Source of the DNA: Chrysochromulina tobinii
Taxonomy: Eukaryota; Haptophyta; Prymnesiales; Chrysochromulinaceae
Length of the DNA stretch: 57,418 bases
Direction of reading: 5' to 3'
NCBI GenBank assembly: GCA_001275005.1
Contig: JWZX01002380.1
Span: forward strand, 1-57,418
In this document: in pieces, positions 48,358 through 57,418 of the stretch
How the letters are laid out: every line of letters starts with the position of its first letter
Numbering within the stretch: position 1 is the stretch's first letter
The notes under the pieces: generated by a model
Database searches by the model: none
What the model was told of the DNA's origin: nothing
What the model saw: only the letters and a program-made list of their open reading frames with translations
Translations under genes and position numbers: made by a program

Positions 48358-49710
48358 ATGCAACAGATTCATGTAACAGCGAATCAGACGTCCTGCACTG
48401 GAGACCTTTCATATGTGACCAAGACAGCGCTCAAACTTTTGCCGCGAATGCCGATGAGGAGGGCCGCTTTCGTACTGCTCGCGCCGCCAATCGCGGCATG
48501 CGTTGCGTACCTGCTGTACCTCAAGTACTTGAAGCGGGTGAACGCGGACGCGAGTGCCGCGGCGGCGGCAGCGGAAGCGGCTGACGCCGCCGCGGCAGCG
48601 CGTACTGCCCGCCATGCAGCTCGGGCGGCGCAAGTAGCAGAAATGGTCCGCCGCGAAAAGATTGCGGCCGCTGTGAAGGCGGCCGTAGACTCTGACGAGG
48701 AGGAGGACGAGCACGATGAGAAGAATGATGCGGTTTGGACGAAAGTGGAGGGCGTGCTCGCGGAGTACGGGCTCACTCCGCTCGGCATGGCCGCGGCCAA
48801 AAAGTGGGTGCGCCTGATGGGCGACCCGAAGAATGAGGAGCTCGCGCGGATTCGGCAATGGCTGCTGATGCGCGTCAACGGACGCACGCGCGCACCGCCG
48901 CCAACGACGTGGCAAGCAGGTTGCCCCGAGATCTTTGCGGGGCTGCGTGCGAAGCCCGTCTGGGACCGCGCCGACTGTCCGTGGGTGAAGCCATTTGAGG
49001 AGAATTTTGCGGCGATCCGCGACGAGCTGTGTGCACTCCGAGCACAGCGGGGCTTCCAGCCACTCAAACTGCCCTCCTGGACGTCAAAGAAGAACACCCT
49101 GCCGTCGCCCGACGGCTCGGGCAGCGTCTCGCACGATTCTGGCAATTGGAACGTCTTCTACCTTTACTTGCATGAGGTGCAATTCCCGGAGAATATCTCG
49201 CGATGCCCGGTGACGGTTGGGCTGCTCAAGGCGCTCGGCGCGCGCTCGTACACGCACGCCTTCTTCTCTGCGCTCACGCCTGGCACGCACATCCTGCAGC
49301 ATCACGGCCCTACCAACAAGAAGCTGCGTATCCATTTGCCTCTCGTCGGCGCAGCAGGCTCGGAGCTTCGAGTGGCCGACCACATCCTGCGGGGCAAGGA
49401 GGGCGAGTGCTTGATCTTCGACGACTCGTTTGAGCACGAGGCGTGGCACAAGGGCGACGGCACGCGCATAGTGCTCGTCTTCGACGTTTGGCACCCAGAC
49501 CTCACTGATAAGGAAGTTCAGTTCCTTTCCTTCCTCCAGCGCGCACGGATGCGTGCCGAGATGGCGACGGAGAAGGCGTTGAGGGAGGCGCGCACGCAGA
49601 AGGCCATCGATGCGGGGGGCGTCGCGCCGCCCGAGGATGCGGGCGACAACTTCTACCTGCTGCTGCAGGAGGCCAGGGACCTTCTTCCCGACAATAGCTG
49701 GTGGACGTAG
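48358..49710 (+). CDS. Aspartyl/asparaginyl beta-hydroxylase, membrane-anchored
   Basis: 450 residues. A hydrophobic segment (RRAAFVLLAPPIAACVAYLLYL, ~34-56) would anchor it as a type II protein in the ER, followed by an Ala-rich helix and acidic stretch. The 2-oxoglutarate oxygenase domain fills residues ~250-385: GNWNVFYLYLHE, HAFFSALTPGTHILQHHGPT, KLRIHLPL (His326) and FDDSFEHEAWHKGDGTR (His360, Arg370), then VFDVWHPDL. His326, His360 and the Arg are the expected iron and cosubstrate ligands; the Asp usually found in other such enzymes is absent in this family. The start is 28 bp after the transporter stop; ATG 48448 is an alternative that leaves more room for a promoter. Confidence 0.9.
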   Translation: MQQIHVTANQTSCTGDLSYVTKTALKLLPRMPMRRAAFVLLAPPIAACVAYLLYLKYLKRVNADASAAAAAAEAADAAAAARTARHAARAAQVAEMVRREKIAAAVKAAVDSDEEEDEHDEKNDAVWTKVEGVLAEYGLTPLGMAAAKKWVRLMGDPKNEELARIRQWLLMRVNGRTRAPPPTTWQAGCPEIFAGLRAKPVWDRADCPWVKPFEENFAAIRDELCALRAQRGFQPLKLPSWTSKKNTLPSPDGSGSVSHDSGNWNVFYLYLHEVQFPENISRCPVTVGLLKALGARSYTHAFFSALTPGTHILQHHGPTNKKLRIHLPLVGAAGSELRVADHILRGKEGECLIFDDSFEHEAWHKGDGTRIVLVFDVWHPDLTDKEVQFLSFLQRARMRAEMATEKALREARTQKAIDAGGVAPPEDAGDNFYLLLQEARDLLPDNSWWT

Positions 49711-50567
49711 GACGTTGGGGCATGGATTGGGATGAGGATGGCGGGACCGTCCCCTCCCCCCGTCCCCACACTCTGACTCTCACTCGATGCTGTCCGTGAA
49801 TCAGCCAACCACACCTCTAACCAGACTCAGGGAGATGTTGGCTGCATTGTGGTGTGTGGGGTGGATGTTCGGTTTGAAGCCGAGCATGTAGAGCTAGAGG
49901 TGGAGGAGAACCCGTGTTGCATTAAGTCGTTGCACAGATTGGAATTTGGAGATCGTTCTGCCCGTGTGCGTTAACGTGTGTATAATTAGAATTGTTTCTT
50001 CGTTGCACTTGCCAGCTTGCAAGAGGTTGAGCATGACGTGTTCGGCGGAGTTGTGCACCAATGCGAAATGGCTCGCCCGCAGGGCACATCTACGTTAAAT
50101 CTACGTTTATGCACGCTCTCACTCGCCCGCACCCAAGGCCCGCGCACCAGGTGGTTCGGGCGCCGGGGCACGAGCCGGGCTTAGGTGTCAACTACGCAAG
50201 GCCAAGGGGGCGAGGCGTCAATGGTATGCGCGAATAGCGAATAACGCGCGAAGTGCGGCTAACAAAAGTGCGGCGCGCCCTGCTTCGTATGGCCAATTGC
50301 GTCATAATTATGTTGCGTATGGCGGCCACCTCACGGGTCACGGCTGAGAGCTGAGTCCCACGTCATGATCGAACGTCATGATGAAGTAAGAGTAACCTAC
50401 TGCACCGTGACATATTTCCAGATTCCAACAACCCATATCGCGGTTTATTATCTGACTGTGAAACTACAGCAAGACCGCAAGTTTTGATTCTTTTGTAAAC
50501 TGTAACAGACACCAGCAACACGGCACGCTCTCTGTTGCGCCCTGGTGGCAAAAGTGGCTGGCAAAAA
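49711..50567. other. intergenic
   Basis: About 850 bp, AT-richer than surroundings, without open frames of coding character. Probably 3' end and promoter sequences. Confidence 0.4.
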
Positions 50568-53500
50568 ATGTTGCCGAAGCTCACGTCACCCCGGCCTTCG
50601 GCGGTCGGCACAGGCGATGGCGAGCAACCCGTCCTCGCCGAGTGGAAGGCTGCAGTCAACGAGGAGGCCGCGATGCGCAAACGCATTGCCAAGCTGCAGC
50701 GGGAGCTGCAGCGCAAGAAGCAGCAGCAGTCGGCCTCGGAGCTGCAGCGCCAGCGAGACACCACGGCCTCTATTTTGCGCGAAGAGCTCAACGAAGCGCG
50801 CGGTTCCAGAATGATGCACCTTATTGCTGACGTGCTGCCAGCTTCAGAGGACGAGCTCAATCAGCTCTCGAAGCTCATCAACACAAAGTGCTTGCCCTCG
50901 GGGCCCGGCGGTAAGAACGTCTCCTGGTACGCATGCTTCAAGAACCTCGACACGGATCATTCGGGTTCGATCAACTTCAAAGAGTACGTAGCTCTCATCC
51001 GGACGAGCAGGGGCCTCAACATCCCTCCTGAGACGCTGAGCGACATGAAGCTCAAGAGCATCTGGAAGGCGGTGGACGAGGACAACAGTGGGCTCATCTC
51101 GGTGGGAGAGTTTGGACACTTCATGCGCCGTGGCGAGTCAGCCGCCGCTGAGACGGCGCATGAGCGCCTGGTCGCTGCACGGCTGGAGGTGCAGCGACGG
51201 CAGCATGTCGAGAACAAAGTGCGGCGTGACGCGTCGGGCCGCGACATCAGTGCGCTGCTGGATGCCTCGGAGCCGGCCACGGAGGAAGAGCTGCAGGAGC
51301 ACTCGCACCTCTTCAACCGGTACCTGTTCCATAACCTCGGTGAGACCAACGGCGGAGCTTGGTATAAGGTGTTCAAGGCCGTCGACACAAACCTATCCGG
51401 CCTCATTTCCTTCAGCGAGTATGAGGTCGCCGTGCGTGATCCTGTGATCGGCTGCGGCTGCACAGTGAACGAGGTGAGCGACGCCAAGCTTCGGAGGCTG
51501 TGGAAGGCGCTCGACGCAAACGGCAACGGCACCATTGACGCGGGTGAGTGGGGGCGGTTCATGAAGCGCGGCCAGCCCGCCGAAGGATCTTCACCCCGTG
51601 CGAGAATCCTTGCACGCAAGCTCGAGAAGCAGCAGGAGAAGCTTGAGGAACTGCGGCAGGCAAGTGACCTCCGTTATCGGCATCTCGCAGCGCCTGTTGA
51701 TTTTGAGGGTATCCAGCCAGCGAGTGCCGCGGACCTGGGCGCGATGTCGCGCCAATTCACTGAGAGGCTTGCACATCTCTATCGAAACTCGACGCCGGCC
51801 ACGGAGTGGTATCGGCTCTTCAAACTTGAAGCGGAGCAGCACCTTCACCATGTTGGCGGCACAAAGGTCCCCACGGCACAGGCAACGTGTCTCCGCATTG
51901 GCTTCGAGGAATTGTGCCGGATCGTACGTATCGGGATGCAGTTCGACAGGGATCAGTTGAGCGACAAGAAGATCAAGCGTCTGTGGAAGGCGCTCGATGA
52001 ACCCGGTGCAGGCTTTGTGGAGGTGGGAATCTTCGGGCGATTCATGCGCTTCGGGATCGGCCCCGGCATGATGCCAGAGGGCAACACCTCCGAGCTGGAT
52101 GCCACGCGCAAAACATCTCGAACCCATCAACAACGAGTTGCAGAGGTGCGCGAGGCGAAGCTCGCCGCTGTTCTAAAGGAGTCGACAGAGCGGCTCAAGG
52201 CTTCAGCTCTCCAAGCCCAAGATTCTGCAGCCGCGGCGGCGCTCGAGATGAAGCGGCTTGAGGAGGAGCTTGCCTCGGTTGCCGCCGTAGAACTGTACAG
52301 CCGCAACGAGGCGCAACTCTCGGGTCGCCTTCATGAAGAGCTCATCGACTTCGGGTATGCGCTCTCGCAAACGGACCTCGACGAGCTGCGGCGCTTGGCG
52401 GCGGAGGAGCGTGCCGTTGAAACGCGCCTGAATCGGGCGGTCAAGGGGCGACGGGGCCGCCCGGTCAAGGGTGAACGCGTGAAGATGAACTTGAAACTGA
52501 AGAAGCCGGATGAAGCTGATCCGGTCCAAGACAGCAACCTGTCGAGCTCGACAGGTAAAACCCCAGCGCCCGATGCAGAGCCTGTGGGCATATCAGCCAC
52601 GGCGCCACGAGAGCAAAGTCATGTGACATCAGCGTCACCGTCTATGAGCCCGCGTCCGCCGTCCTCGCCGCGGAATCCGGCCGCTAGGCGCCCCTCAGAG
52701 AGAAGCCCTCAGAGAGGACTCGATCCACACGGCGTGAAGGTTCCGCTCAGCCCGAGCACGTCGCCGAAGCGCATCCAGGGAGTAGCACCTGAAGAGGTGC
52801 TTGAAGAGGCAGCAGGATCCATAGTGGCGCCGGCACCGGGTGAGGCTGCAGTACTTCTGACAACAATGCCGCTGCCGCCGATGTCGCCAGCGCTTGATGA
52901 GGTGCCAGAGGAGGCCACGTCTGCGCCAGCTCATATTGTCGAAGACGAGGCGCAGGAGGTGGCCGACGAGGATGCTTCGTCAGAAGCCTCCAGCAAGAAG
53001 CTCTCCGCCACGCCGCTCAGGCTCGACGGCGACGGCACCATCCCCTCGCAGATGCGCCGTGCACTGCAAACAAGCTTGTCTCGCGTCATCGACCTGTTTC
53101 GCCAGTTTGACGACGATGCGAGCGGGTACATAGATGGGCCCGAGTTCGTCAAGGCGCTGGCCGAGCTCGGCTTCGATCCCGACGAGCCGTCAGTCAGCGC
53201 GCTCTTCGCCTCCTTTGACCTGGACGACAGCGGCACGATCGAGTACGAGGAGCTGCACAATCTCCTCGTGCGCTCGGTGCAGCACAAGCCGGAGCTGGAG
53301 CCACTGGAACTCAAGGCGGCTAATCGCATCGCGCTGCGCAAGAAGCGCATGAGCAAGGTCGACGCCAACCTGTTCAGCGGGCTCGAGCTCGGCAGCCTTG
53401 ACGCCGACGCGATCCCGGGCGCCATTCGGAAGGCGCTCGACGAGAGGATGGTGCGCGTGATCGACCTGTTCCGTCAGTTTGACGACGACTCGTCGGGGCT

Positions 53501-54029
53501 GCTGGACGCGTCCGAGTTTGCGAAGGCGATGCGCGAGCTCGGAATGACGGACGCACCGCCGGAGGCGATCGCCGCCGTCTTCGCCTCCTTCGACCACGAC
53601 GAGAGCGGCACGATCGAGTACCGCGAGCTGCACGCGATCATCAAGCGCTCGTTGCAGGATCGACCCGTGGTGCCGCTGCTGGGGCTCCAAACGGCCAACC
53701 GCATCACGCTGAGAACCAAGAGAGTGCTCAAGGCGAACGCCAACCTTCTGGAGGGTCTGGACCTCGATGAAGCCGCGCTGCACTCGATCCCCGGTCAGAT
53801 CAAGGGCGCCATGCAGGCGTCGCTGGTGCGTGTGGTCGACCTATTCCGCCAGTTTGACGATGATGGGGACGGCCGTATCAGCTTCGACGAGTTTGGCAAG
53901 GCGATGGGCGAGCTCGGTCTGGACGTGCTGCCCCAGGCGCTTCGGCTCCTCTTCGATGAGTGGGACCCAGATAAGAGCGGCTACATTGAGTACGAGGAGC
54001 TGTACACCCTGCTGCGGCATGCCAAATGA
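50568..54029 (+). CDS. Large EF-hand calcium-binding protein, single exon
   Basis: 1153 residues without introns. Two arrangements of EF-hands: an N-terminal set (DTDHSGSINFKEY ~128, DEDNSGLISVGEF, DTNLSGLISFSEY, DANGNGTIDAGEW, and a degenerate DEPGAGFVEVGIF) in ~150-residue units each with a GRFMKRG-like end, and three C-terminal pairs in ~125-residue units (IDLFRQFDDDASGYIDGPEF with FDLDDSGTIEYEEL; then SSGLLDASEF with ESGTIEYREL; then GDGRISFDEF with DKSGYIEYEEL). Ten loops have full calcium ligands. A coiled coil and a Ser/Pro-rich region join the halves. Role likely calcium sensing; a flagellar or calcification link is guesswork. Confidence 0.9.
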   Translation: MLPKLTSPRPSAVGTGDGEQPVLAEWKAAVNEEAAMRKRIAKLQRELQRKKQQQSASELQRQRDTTASILREELNEARGSRMMHLIADVLPASEDELNQLSKLINTKCLPSGPGGKNVSWYACFKNLDTDHSGSINFKEYVALIRTSRGLNIPPETLSDMKLKSIWKAVDEDNSGLISVGEFGHFMRRGESAAAETAHERLVAARLEVQRRQHVENKVRRDASGRDISALLDASEPATEEELQEHSHLFNRYLFHNLGETNGGAWYKVFKAVDTNLSGLISFSEYEVAVRDPVIGCGCTVNEVSDAKLRRLWKALDANGNGTIDAGEWGRFMKRGQPAEGSSPRARILARKLEKQQEKLEELRQASDLRYRHLAAPVDFEGIQPASAADLGAMSRQFTERLAHLYRNSTPATEWYRLFKLEAEQHLHHVGGTKVPTAQATCLRIGFEELCRIVRIGMQFDRDQLSDKKIKRLWKALDEPGAGFVEVGIFGRFMRFGIGPGMMPEGNTSELDATRKTSRTHQQRVAEVREAKLAAVLKESTERLKASALQAQDSAAAAALEMKRLEEELASVAAVELYSRNEAQLSGRLHEELIDFGYALSQTDLDELRRLAAEERAVETRLNRAVKGRRGRPVKGERVKMNLKLKKPDEADPVQDSNLSSSTGKTPAPDAEPVGISATAPREQSHVTSASPSMSPRPPSSPRNPAARRPSERSPQRGLDPHGVKVPLSPSTSPKRIQGVAPEEVLEEAAGSIVAPAPGEAAVLLTTMPLPPMSPALDEVPEEATSAPAHIVEDEAQEVADEDASSEASSKKLSATPLRLDGDGTIPSQMRRALQTSLSRVIDLFRQFDDDASGYIDGPEFVKALAELGFDPDEPSVSALFASFDLDDSGTIEYEELHNLLVRSVQHKPELEPLELKAANRIALRKKRMSKVDANLFSGLELGSLDADAIPGAIRKALDERMVRVIDLFRQFDDDSSGLLDASEFAKAMRELGMTDAPPEAIAAVFASFDHDESGTIEYRELHAIIKRSLQDRPVVPLLGLQTANRITLRTKRVLKANANLLEGLDLDEAALHSIPGQIKGAMQASLVRVVDLFRQFDDDGDGRISFDEFGKAMGELGLDVLPQALRLLFDEWDPDKSGYIEYEELYTLLRHAK

Positions 54030-54344
54030 TTTGGAAATGCGTTGTGTTGGACCAAACTTGTCGAGTCGCAAAGTGTCCTACTTCTAGCACCTTTGACCTC
54101 GCACCTTCGACCTTGCTGTTACCACGCAGTGCCTTGTCTTGCCTTCGTTGCCTTTTCGCTTTTGCCTAGCACCTGTAGTTGATCTTGCGACCCTTTGAAT
54201 AGGATAGAGATTGGAACGGATTTGGCCTTTTTGTGTGTGAGCATCGCATCGAAAGCGCCGTGAAACGAAACCGCCGCGTTGTCTTGAACAGACGCCCCTA
54301 ACCACACGTCGCTCCTCGCGTCTCAATCCGAAAGCGCGCGAAAC

Positions 54345-55378
54345 ATGTCGGCCAAGCTGGGCATGAGCCTGGACGACATCGTCGCAAAAGAGGCGCCTAA
54401 AAAGGGCGGCGGCAAGGGTGGTGGTAAGGGTGGCGGCAAAGGCGGTGCAATGAAGCGAATGGGGGCCGGAAGAGACGCTCGTGCCGCGGCGGCTCCGTAC
54501 CAGAGGCCAGTGCGGCCTGGCAAGGGGGGCAAGGGTCAGATGGCGGCGGCGGAAGAGCCGGCCGCTCAGGCACAGCCCGCCTTCACGCTGACCACTGGCA
54601 CGACTGTCAAGGTCGCCAACCTTGCATTCAACGTGACCAGGTACATTCTTTGCCGCAGCAGAATGCACGCGGTCGGCGCAGCATCTTATTAGCTGCCTAC
54701 GCAGGGCGCAAACTTGCAGCCCGCTGCGGCGCCGTTCATGCACCCGTGGCAGCATGCGGCGACAGCCCGCCTCCGCCACGCCTCGCTCACTCGCGGCCGC
54801 TCCCGCCTGCCTGCCTTGCCCACTTGTCTCGCAGCGAGGACATCGAGGAACTTTTTGGCGAGATTGGTGCTCTCAAGTCGGTCTCGCTGCTGACCAAGGA
54901 GGATGGCAGCTCAAGGGGCATGGCGCTCGTCGTCTTCAAGCGCAAGGCGGACGCCGAGACGGCCCTCGAGAAGTACAACGGCGTCCCGCTCGACGGGAGG
55001 CCTCTGAAGATCTCCTTGCAGAGCAACCTGACGCCAGTTAGCGCGACCACCCCTCGTGGCGGGAAAGGCGCTGGCGCGGACGCAGTGCAGATCATCTCCG
55101 GCCGGGGAGGCGGGCGCGTCGTGACCGTCGAGGGTGGCGGGAAGGGTGGTGGGAAAGGCAAGGGCGTCGGGCGCGGCCGCGGCCGCGGTGGCTTCGACTT
55201 GGCCTCGATGATGGGGGCTGATGAGGACGCAGCGCCAACTGGTTGGAAGGGAACGGGCAAGGGCAAGGGCAGGGGCAAGGGCGGCAAGGGGAAGGGCGGC
55301 AAGGGGAAGGGTGCGCCCGTCTCGGCGGACGACCTCGACGCCGACCTCGAATCGTACCACAACATGGCCGCGTCCTAA
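54345..55378 (+). CDS. ALY/REF-type mRNA export factor, 2 exons
   Basis: Exons 54345-54640 and 54835-55378, 279 residues. N-terminus MSAKLGMSLDDIVAKE is the UAP56-binding motif of ALY/REF (LDMSLDDII), followed by GGGKGG repeats. One RRM (TTVKVANLAFNVT-SEDIEELFGEIG, GMALVVFKRKADAETAL) spans the intron; the join restores a normal RRM helix 1. C-terminal RGRGRGG and GKGKG repeats end in DDLDADLESYHNMAAS, the second UAP56-binding motif (LDxELDxY). Acts in the TREX complex coupling splicing to export. Confidence 0.92.
54641..54834 (+). other. conventional intron of ALY-type gene
   Basis: 194 bp, GACCAG|GTACATTC to TTGTCTCGCAG|CGAGG, with a pyrimidine-rich 3' end and no tandem repeats or exon copies. 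Confidence 0.88.
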
Positions 55379-55523
55379 AGCGCCCACGGCAGCGCCACAA
55401 TATGGCCTCGTCCTCAAGCGCCCACGGCAGCGCCTCGAATCGTGCCACAATATGCCCGCGTCCTAAAGCGCCCACGGAAGCGCCACAATATGGCCTCGTC
55501 CTCAAGCGCCCACGGCAGCGCAA
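55355..55523 (+). repeat. ~42-bp tandem repeat over the ALY stop codon and 3' UTR
   Basis: Four copies of CCACAA(T/C)ATGGCC(T/G)CGTCCT(A/C)AAGCGCCCACGG-type units, alternating in two subtypes; the first copy contains the last codons and the TAA. Confidence 0.9.
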
Positions 55524-55927
55524 CGACCCGATCGCGGCATGGTACAGGCTATTCCATGCACGCGCTCCGCAGCTCGTAGCAATGGCGCCCGAGGCGCCAC
55601 CGGTGTCCTCTCGGGCGGCAGCTGCAGCAGCAAGAGCAGAGGCGGCTTCCGTGCTGCCGTTTGTGTGTCTTCGCTCCACCACAGTACATGTATCGCGTCG
55701 GAAAGGAGACTCTCGGCGCAAAAGACTGCTGAATCAAGTTCGAGTATGAACCGTCGTTCCTGCTTCGTCACTACGCCTAAGGGATGGTGTGAAACGAATG
55801 CTGCCTTCCAGAAGTCAGCTCTTCTCGGTCGCCTACAAAAGGCGAAAAAAATAAAATTAAATTGGATGGGGGCCAGATCCGCACCTCGATCCCACGGCAG
55901 AGACGATCCACCGCGTTCTCGAGACAA
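55524..55927. other. intergenic/5' leader before Rieske gene
   Basis: No gene. AT-rich stretch AAAAAAATAAAATTAAATTG at about 55845-55864 lies ~65 bp before the Rieske start. Confidence 0.4.
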
Positions 55928-56482
55928 ATGCTTGCCGCCGTCACAGCGATCCTTGGCTTCCAGGCTGTCGCGCCGATGTCGCCGACCAGCAGCCGCGCTG
56001 CAGTGCAGATGAGCGGCCGCCCGTCCGACTACCCGACCAAGAACGTGTGGACGACCGTGTGCAAGACCCGGGACCTCAAGCCGGCGTCGCTCAAGGCGGT
56101 CTTCGGCGCGGGCCAGGACATCCTCATCGCGACGGACAAGGGCGGCAAGACCTTTGCGGCTGCCAACGTGTGCCCGCACATCGGCACCCCGCTCGACCAG
56201 GGCACCGTTGAGAATGGCGCGATCATCTGCCCCCTGCACCGCTCCGCCTTTGACCTCAAGACCGGCAAGCTGGTCGGCCCGTGGTGCCCCGCGCCGCCGC
56301 TCATCGGCCCCCTCACGGGCAAGCTGAAGTCGCCGCGGTCGCTCACCATCTTCCCTTGCCGCTCCAACGCGGGAGGTGACGTGCAGGTGCTGCTCGACGT
56401 GAACGCGAAGAAGCGCTTCGATTCGCAGTACTGGCGTGGCATCCTCGACGCGCAGGGCAAGGTCGACGGCGGCTACTACTGA
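55928..56482 (+). CDS. Plastid Rieske-type [2Fe-2S] protein
   Basis: 184 residues. Rieske ligands Cys82-x-His84 and Cys101-x2-His104 (VCPHIGTPLDQG, CPLHRSAFDLKTG). The N-terminus MLAAVTAILGFQAVAPMSPT is a signal-peptide-like segment followed by Ser/Arg-rich sequence, the bipartite form used for plastids of secondary origin. There is no oxygenase catalytic domain and no N-terminal membrane helix of PetC length, so it resembles stand-alone plastid Rieske ferredoxin-like proteins rather than cytochrome b6f Rieske. Role in electron transfer is likely; partner unknown. Confidence 0.85.
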   Translation: MLAAVTAILGFQAVAPMSPTSSRAAVQMSGRPSDYPTKNVWTTVCKTRDLKPASLKAVFGAGQDILIATDKGGKTFAAANVCPHIGTPLDQGTVENGAIICPLHRSAFDLKTGKLVGPWCPAPPLIGPLTGKLKSPRSLTIFPCRSNAGGDVQVLLDVNAKKRFDSQYWRGILDAQGKVDGGYY

Positions 56483-57418
56483 GGCGCCTACTAAATCATC
56501 ACGTGCGGCTGCCGATGGCTTCGCAGATCTTCGTGCGAGAGAGAGAGGGGTGTTACGCCGAGGTTGCAGCGGAGCAACCCGATCCAACGGTGCTCGGCCG
56601 CAGGCCCGTGTCGCTGCTGCTGCCCCCGCCTTATTCCCCCGCTGCCTTTCGGCGGAGGTGGCGGGGCGGGGGCGCGGGGGCGGCGTTCTCGGGCACCTGG
56701 CTCCCGGGCGGGGCGCCGGTGACTTCATGAGCTTACAGGATACATGTGCCGCTAAAAGTTTTCAAGTACATGTCCGTTTTTTTACGTACCGGCTTTTCCA
56801 AGACGGCGCGTTTGTTCGCCCGCGGCCCGCACCTTTTCGCTATTTGGCCGTCTTCATCCGATCGACCGCCTTTGCCCTTTCGTTTCGAGCTCTACGTCCG
56901 ACCTCCGAAGTGCTACGTGCTACGTCGACGTGCTACGAGCACTTTCTACGCGCCGTCTACTCTCTAACTTCAAACTTGAAAAGTTATCTTTTGTCTCACG
57001 ACTCACCGGACCGTACCTAACGAGGCGGGCGACCATCGCGCATCGGGCGGTTAGCGAAATCCCCCTTGGCAGGGGGCGGTTCGTTGATCCCCCCTACGTG
57101 CGGACCCCACAAGTATAACGGCCAATACGGCCCGGGGTTCATCAACATGAATCATGATGACACCCGGTGAGGGTGACAGATGTCTACTCTCTTATTCGTT
57201 CAAGGATAACGGCCACTTCGACGAGCACCTGGTTGTCTTCCATTTGACCATTTCAGTGTGGCTCGAGCGAGTGGTGGCGTGCAGCACAGGGCACGTGACA
57301 CCCTCTCTAATATCAACCGGGCGGCATGACCCCATACCACACACAATGCACTCAGCATTTTCTGTTTGACGTAGAAACAGGCAGATCTGAAAGCACTCAG
57401 CATTTGAATGCACTCAAC
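56483..57418. other. window end, no gene called
   Basis: No convincing coding region. GCACTCAGCATTT occurs at 57348-57360 and 57391-57403; on the minus strand this reads AAATGCTGAGTGC, like the TGAGTGC intron units, so a minus-strand repeat intron may start at the edge. Confidence 0.35.

Overview
The window looks like nuclear DNA of a GC-rich alga with a secondary plastid, most likely a haptophyte (Emiliania, Chrysochromulina or Prymnesium type). The grounds are: GC-rich codon use, spliceosomal introns including GC-AG ones, eukaryote-only families (RAD21 cohesin, SEH1 nucleoporin, ALY export factor, CDK20-type kinase, homeodomain, filamin repeats, RCC1 repeats), and a Rieske protein with an N-terminal leader typical of plastid import. 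The lineage call is inference. No bacterial, viral or organellar genome segment was seen.

Layout. 1-2395: tail of a Gly-rich protein, then a small PARP-like domain joined to a long decapeptide-repeat protein. 3.7-8.9 kb (minus): five-exon gene combining coiled coils with an arginine-ADP-ribosyltransferase-like domain, sharing a short divergent promoter with SEH1 (9.0-10.2 kb). 11-17.4 kb: a small membrane protein, a SAM-like domain protein, formiminotransferase and RAD21. 18-21.6 kb: a two-RRM protein and a CDK20-like kinase (minus), then a small basic protein. 22.4-24.4 kb (minus): polyamine/amino-acid transporter. 24.9-31.5 kb: homeodomain protein, an unknown protein and a WD40-like scaffold. 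32-38.7 kb (minus): a 13-exon RCC1-filamin protein. 39.6-43 kb: Sfi1-like and coiled-coil proteins. 44-46.7 kb (minus): PP2C phosphatase, divergent from an MFS sugar transporter (46.9-48.3 kb), followed by an aspartyl/asparaginyl hydroxylase, a large EF-hand protein, an ALY-type RNA-binding protein and the plastid Rieske protein.

The main discovery candidate is the intron population. Twenty-three introns in six unrelated genes on both strands (plus one possible in SEH1) are mostly arrays of 10-11 bp repeats (TGATGACCTC, TGATTGCATGC, TGAGTGCATC and variants). The arrays read in the same orientation relative to transcription. Most of these introns also carry diverged copies of the flanking exon sequence at one or both ends, so both splice junctions are copies of one AG|G site. 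Several share the 3' tail ATTGCCTCCCTCATCAG or close variants. Three contain an unsplit copy of the exon-exon junction. All exon joins I derived keep the reading frame (for example 13 exons of the RCC1-filamin gene sum to exactly 1573 codons). Two other introns (homeodomain and ALY genes) are conventional. The pattern fits recent intron birth by local duplication of exon sequence coupled to minisatellite growth, or an introner-like family.

Genes are close together, often divergent with 160-220 bp between starts. Many coding regions also carry in-frame minisatellites, so tandem duplication is active in exons as well. No shared pathway links the genes; they are mixed housekeeping, signalling and cytoskeletal functions.
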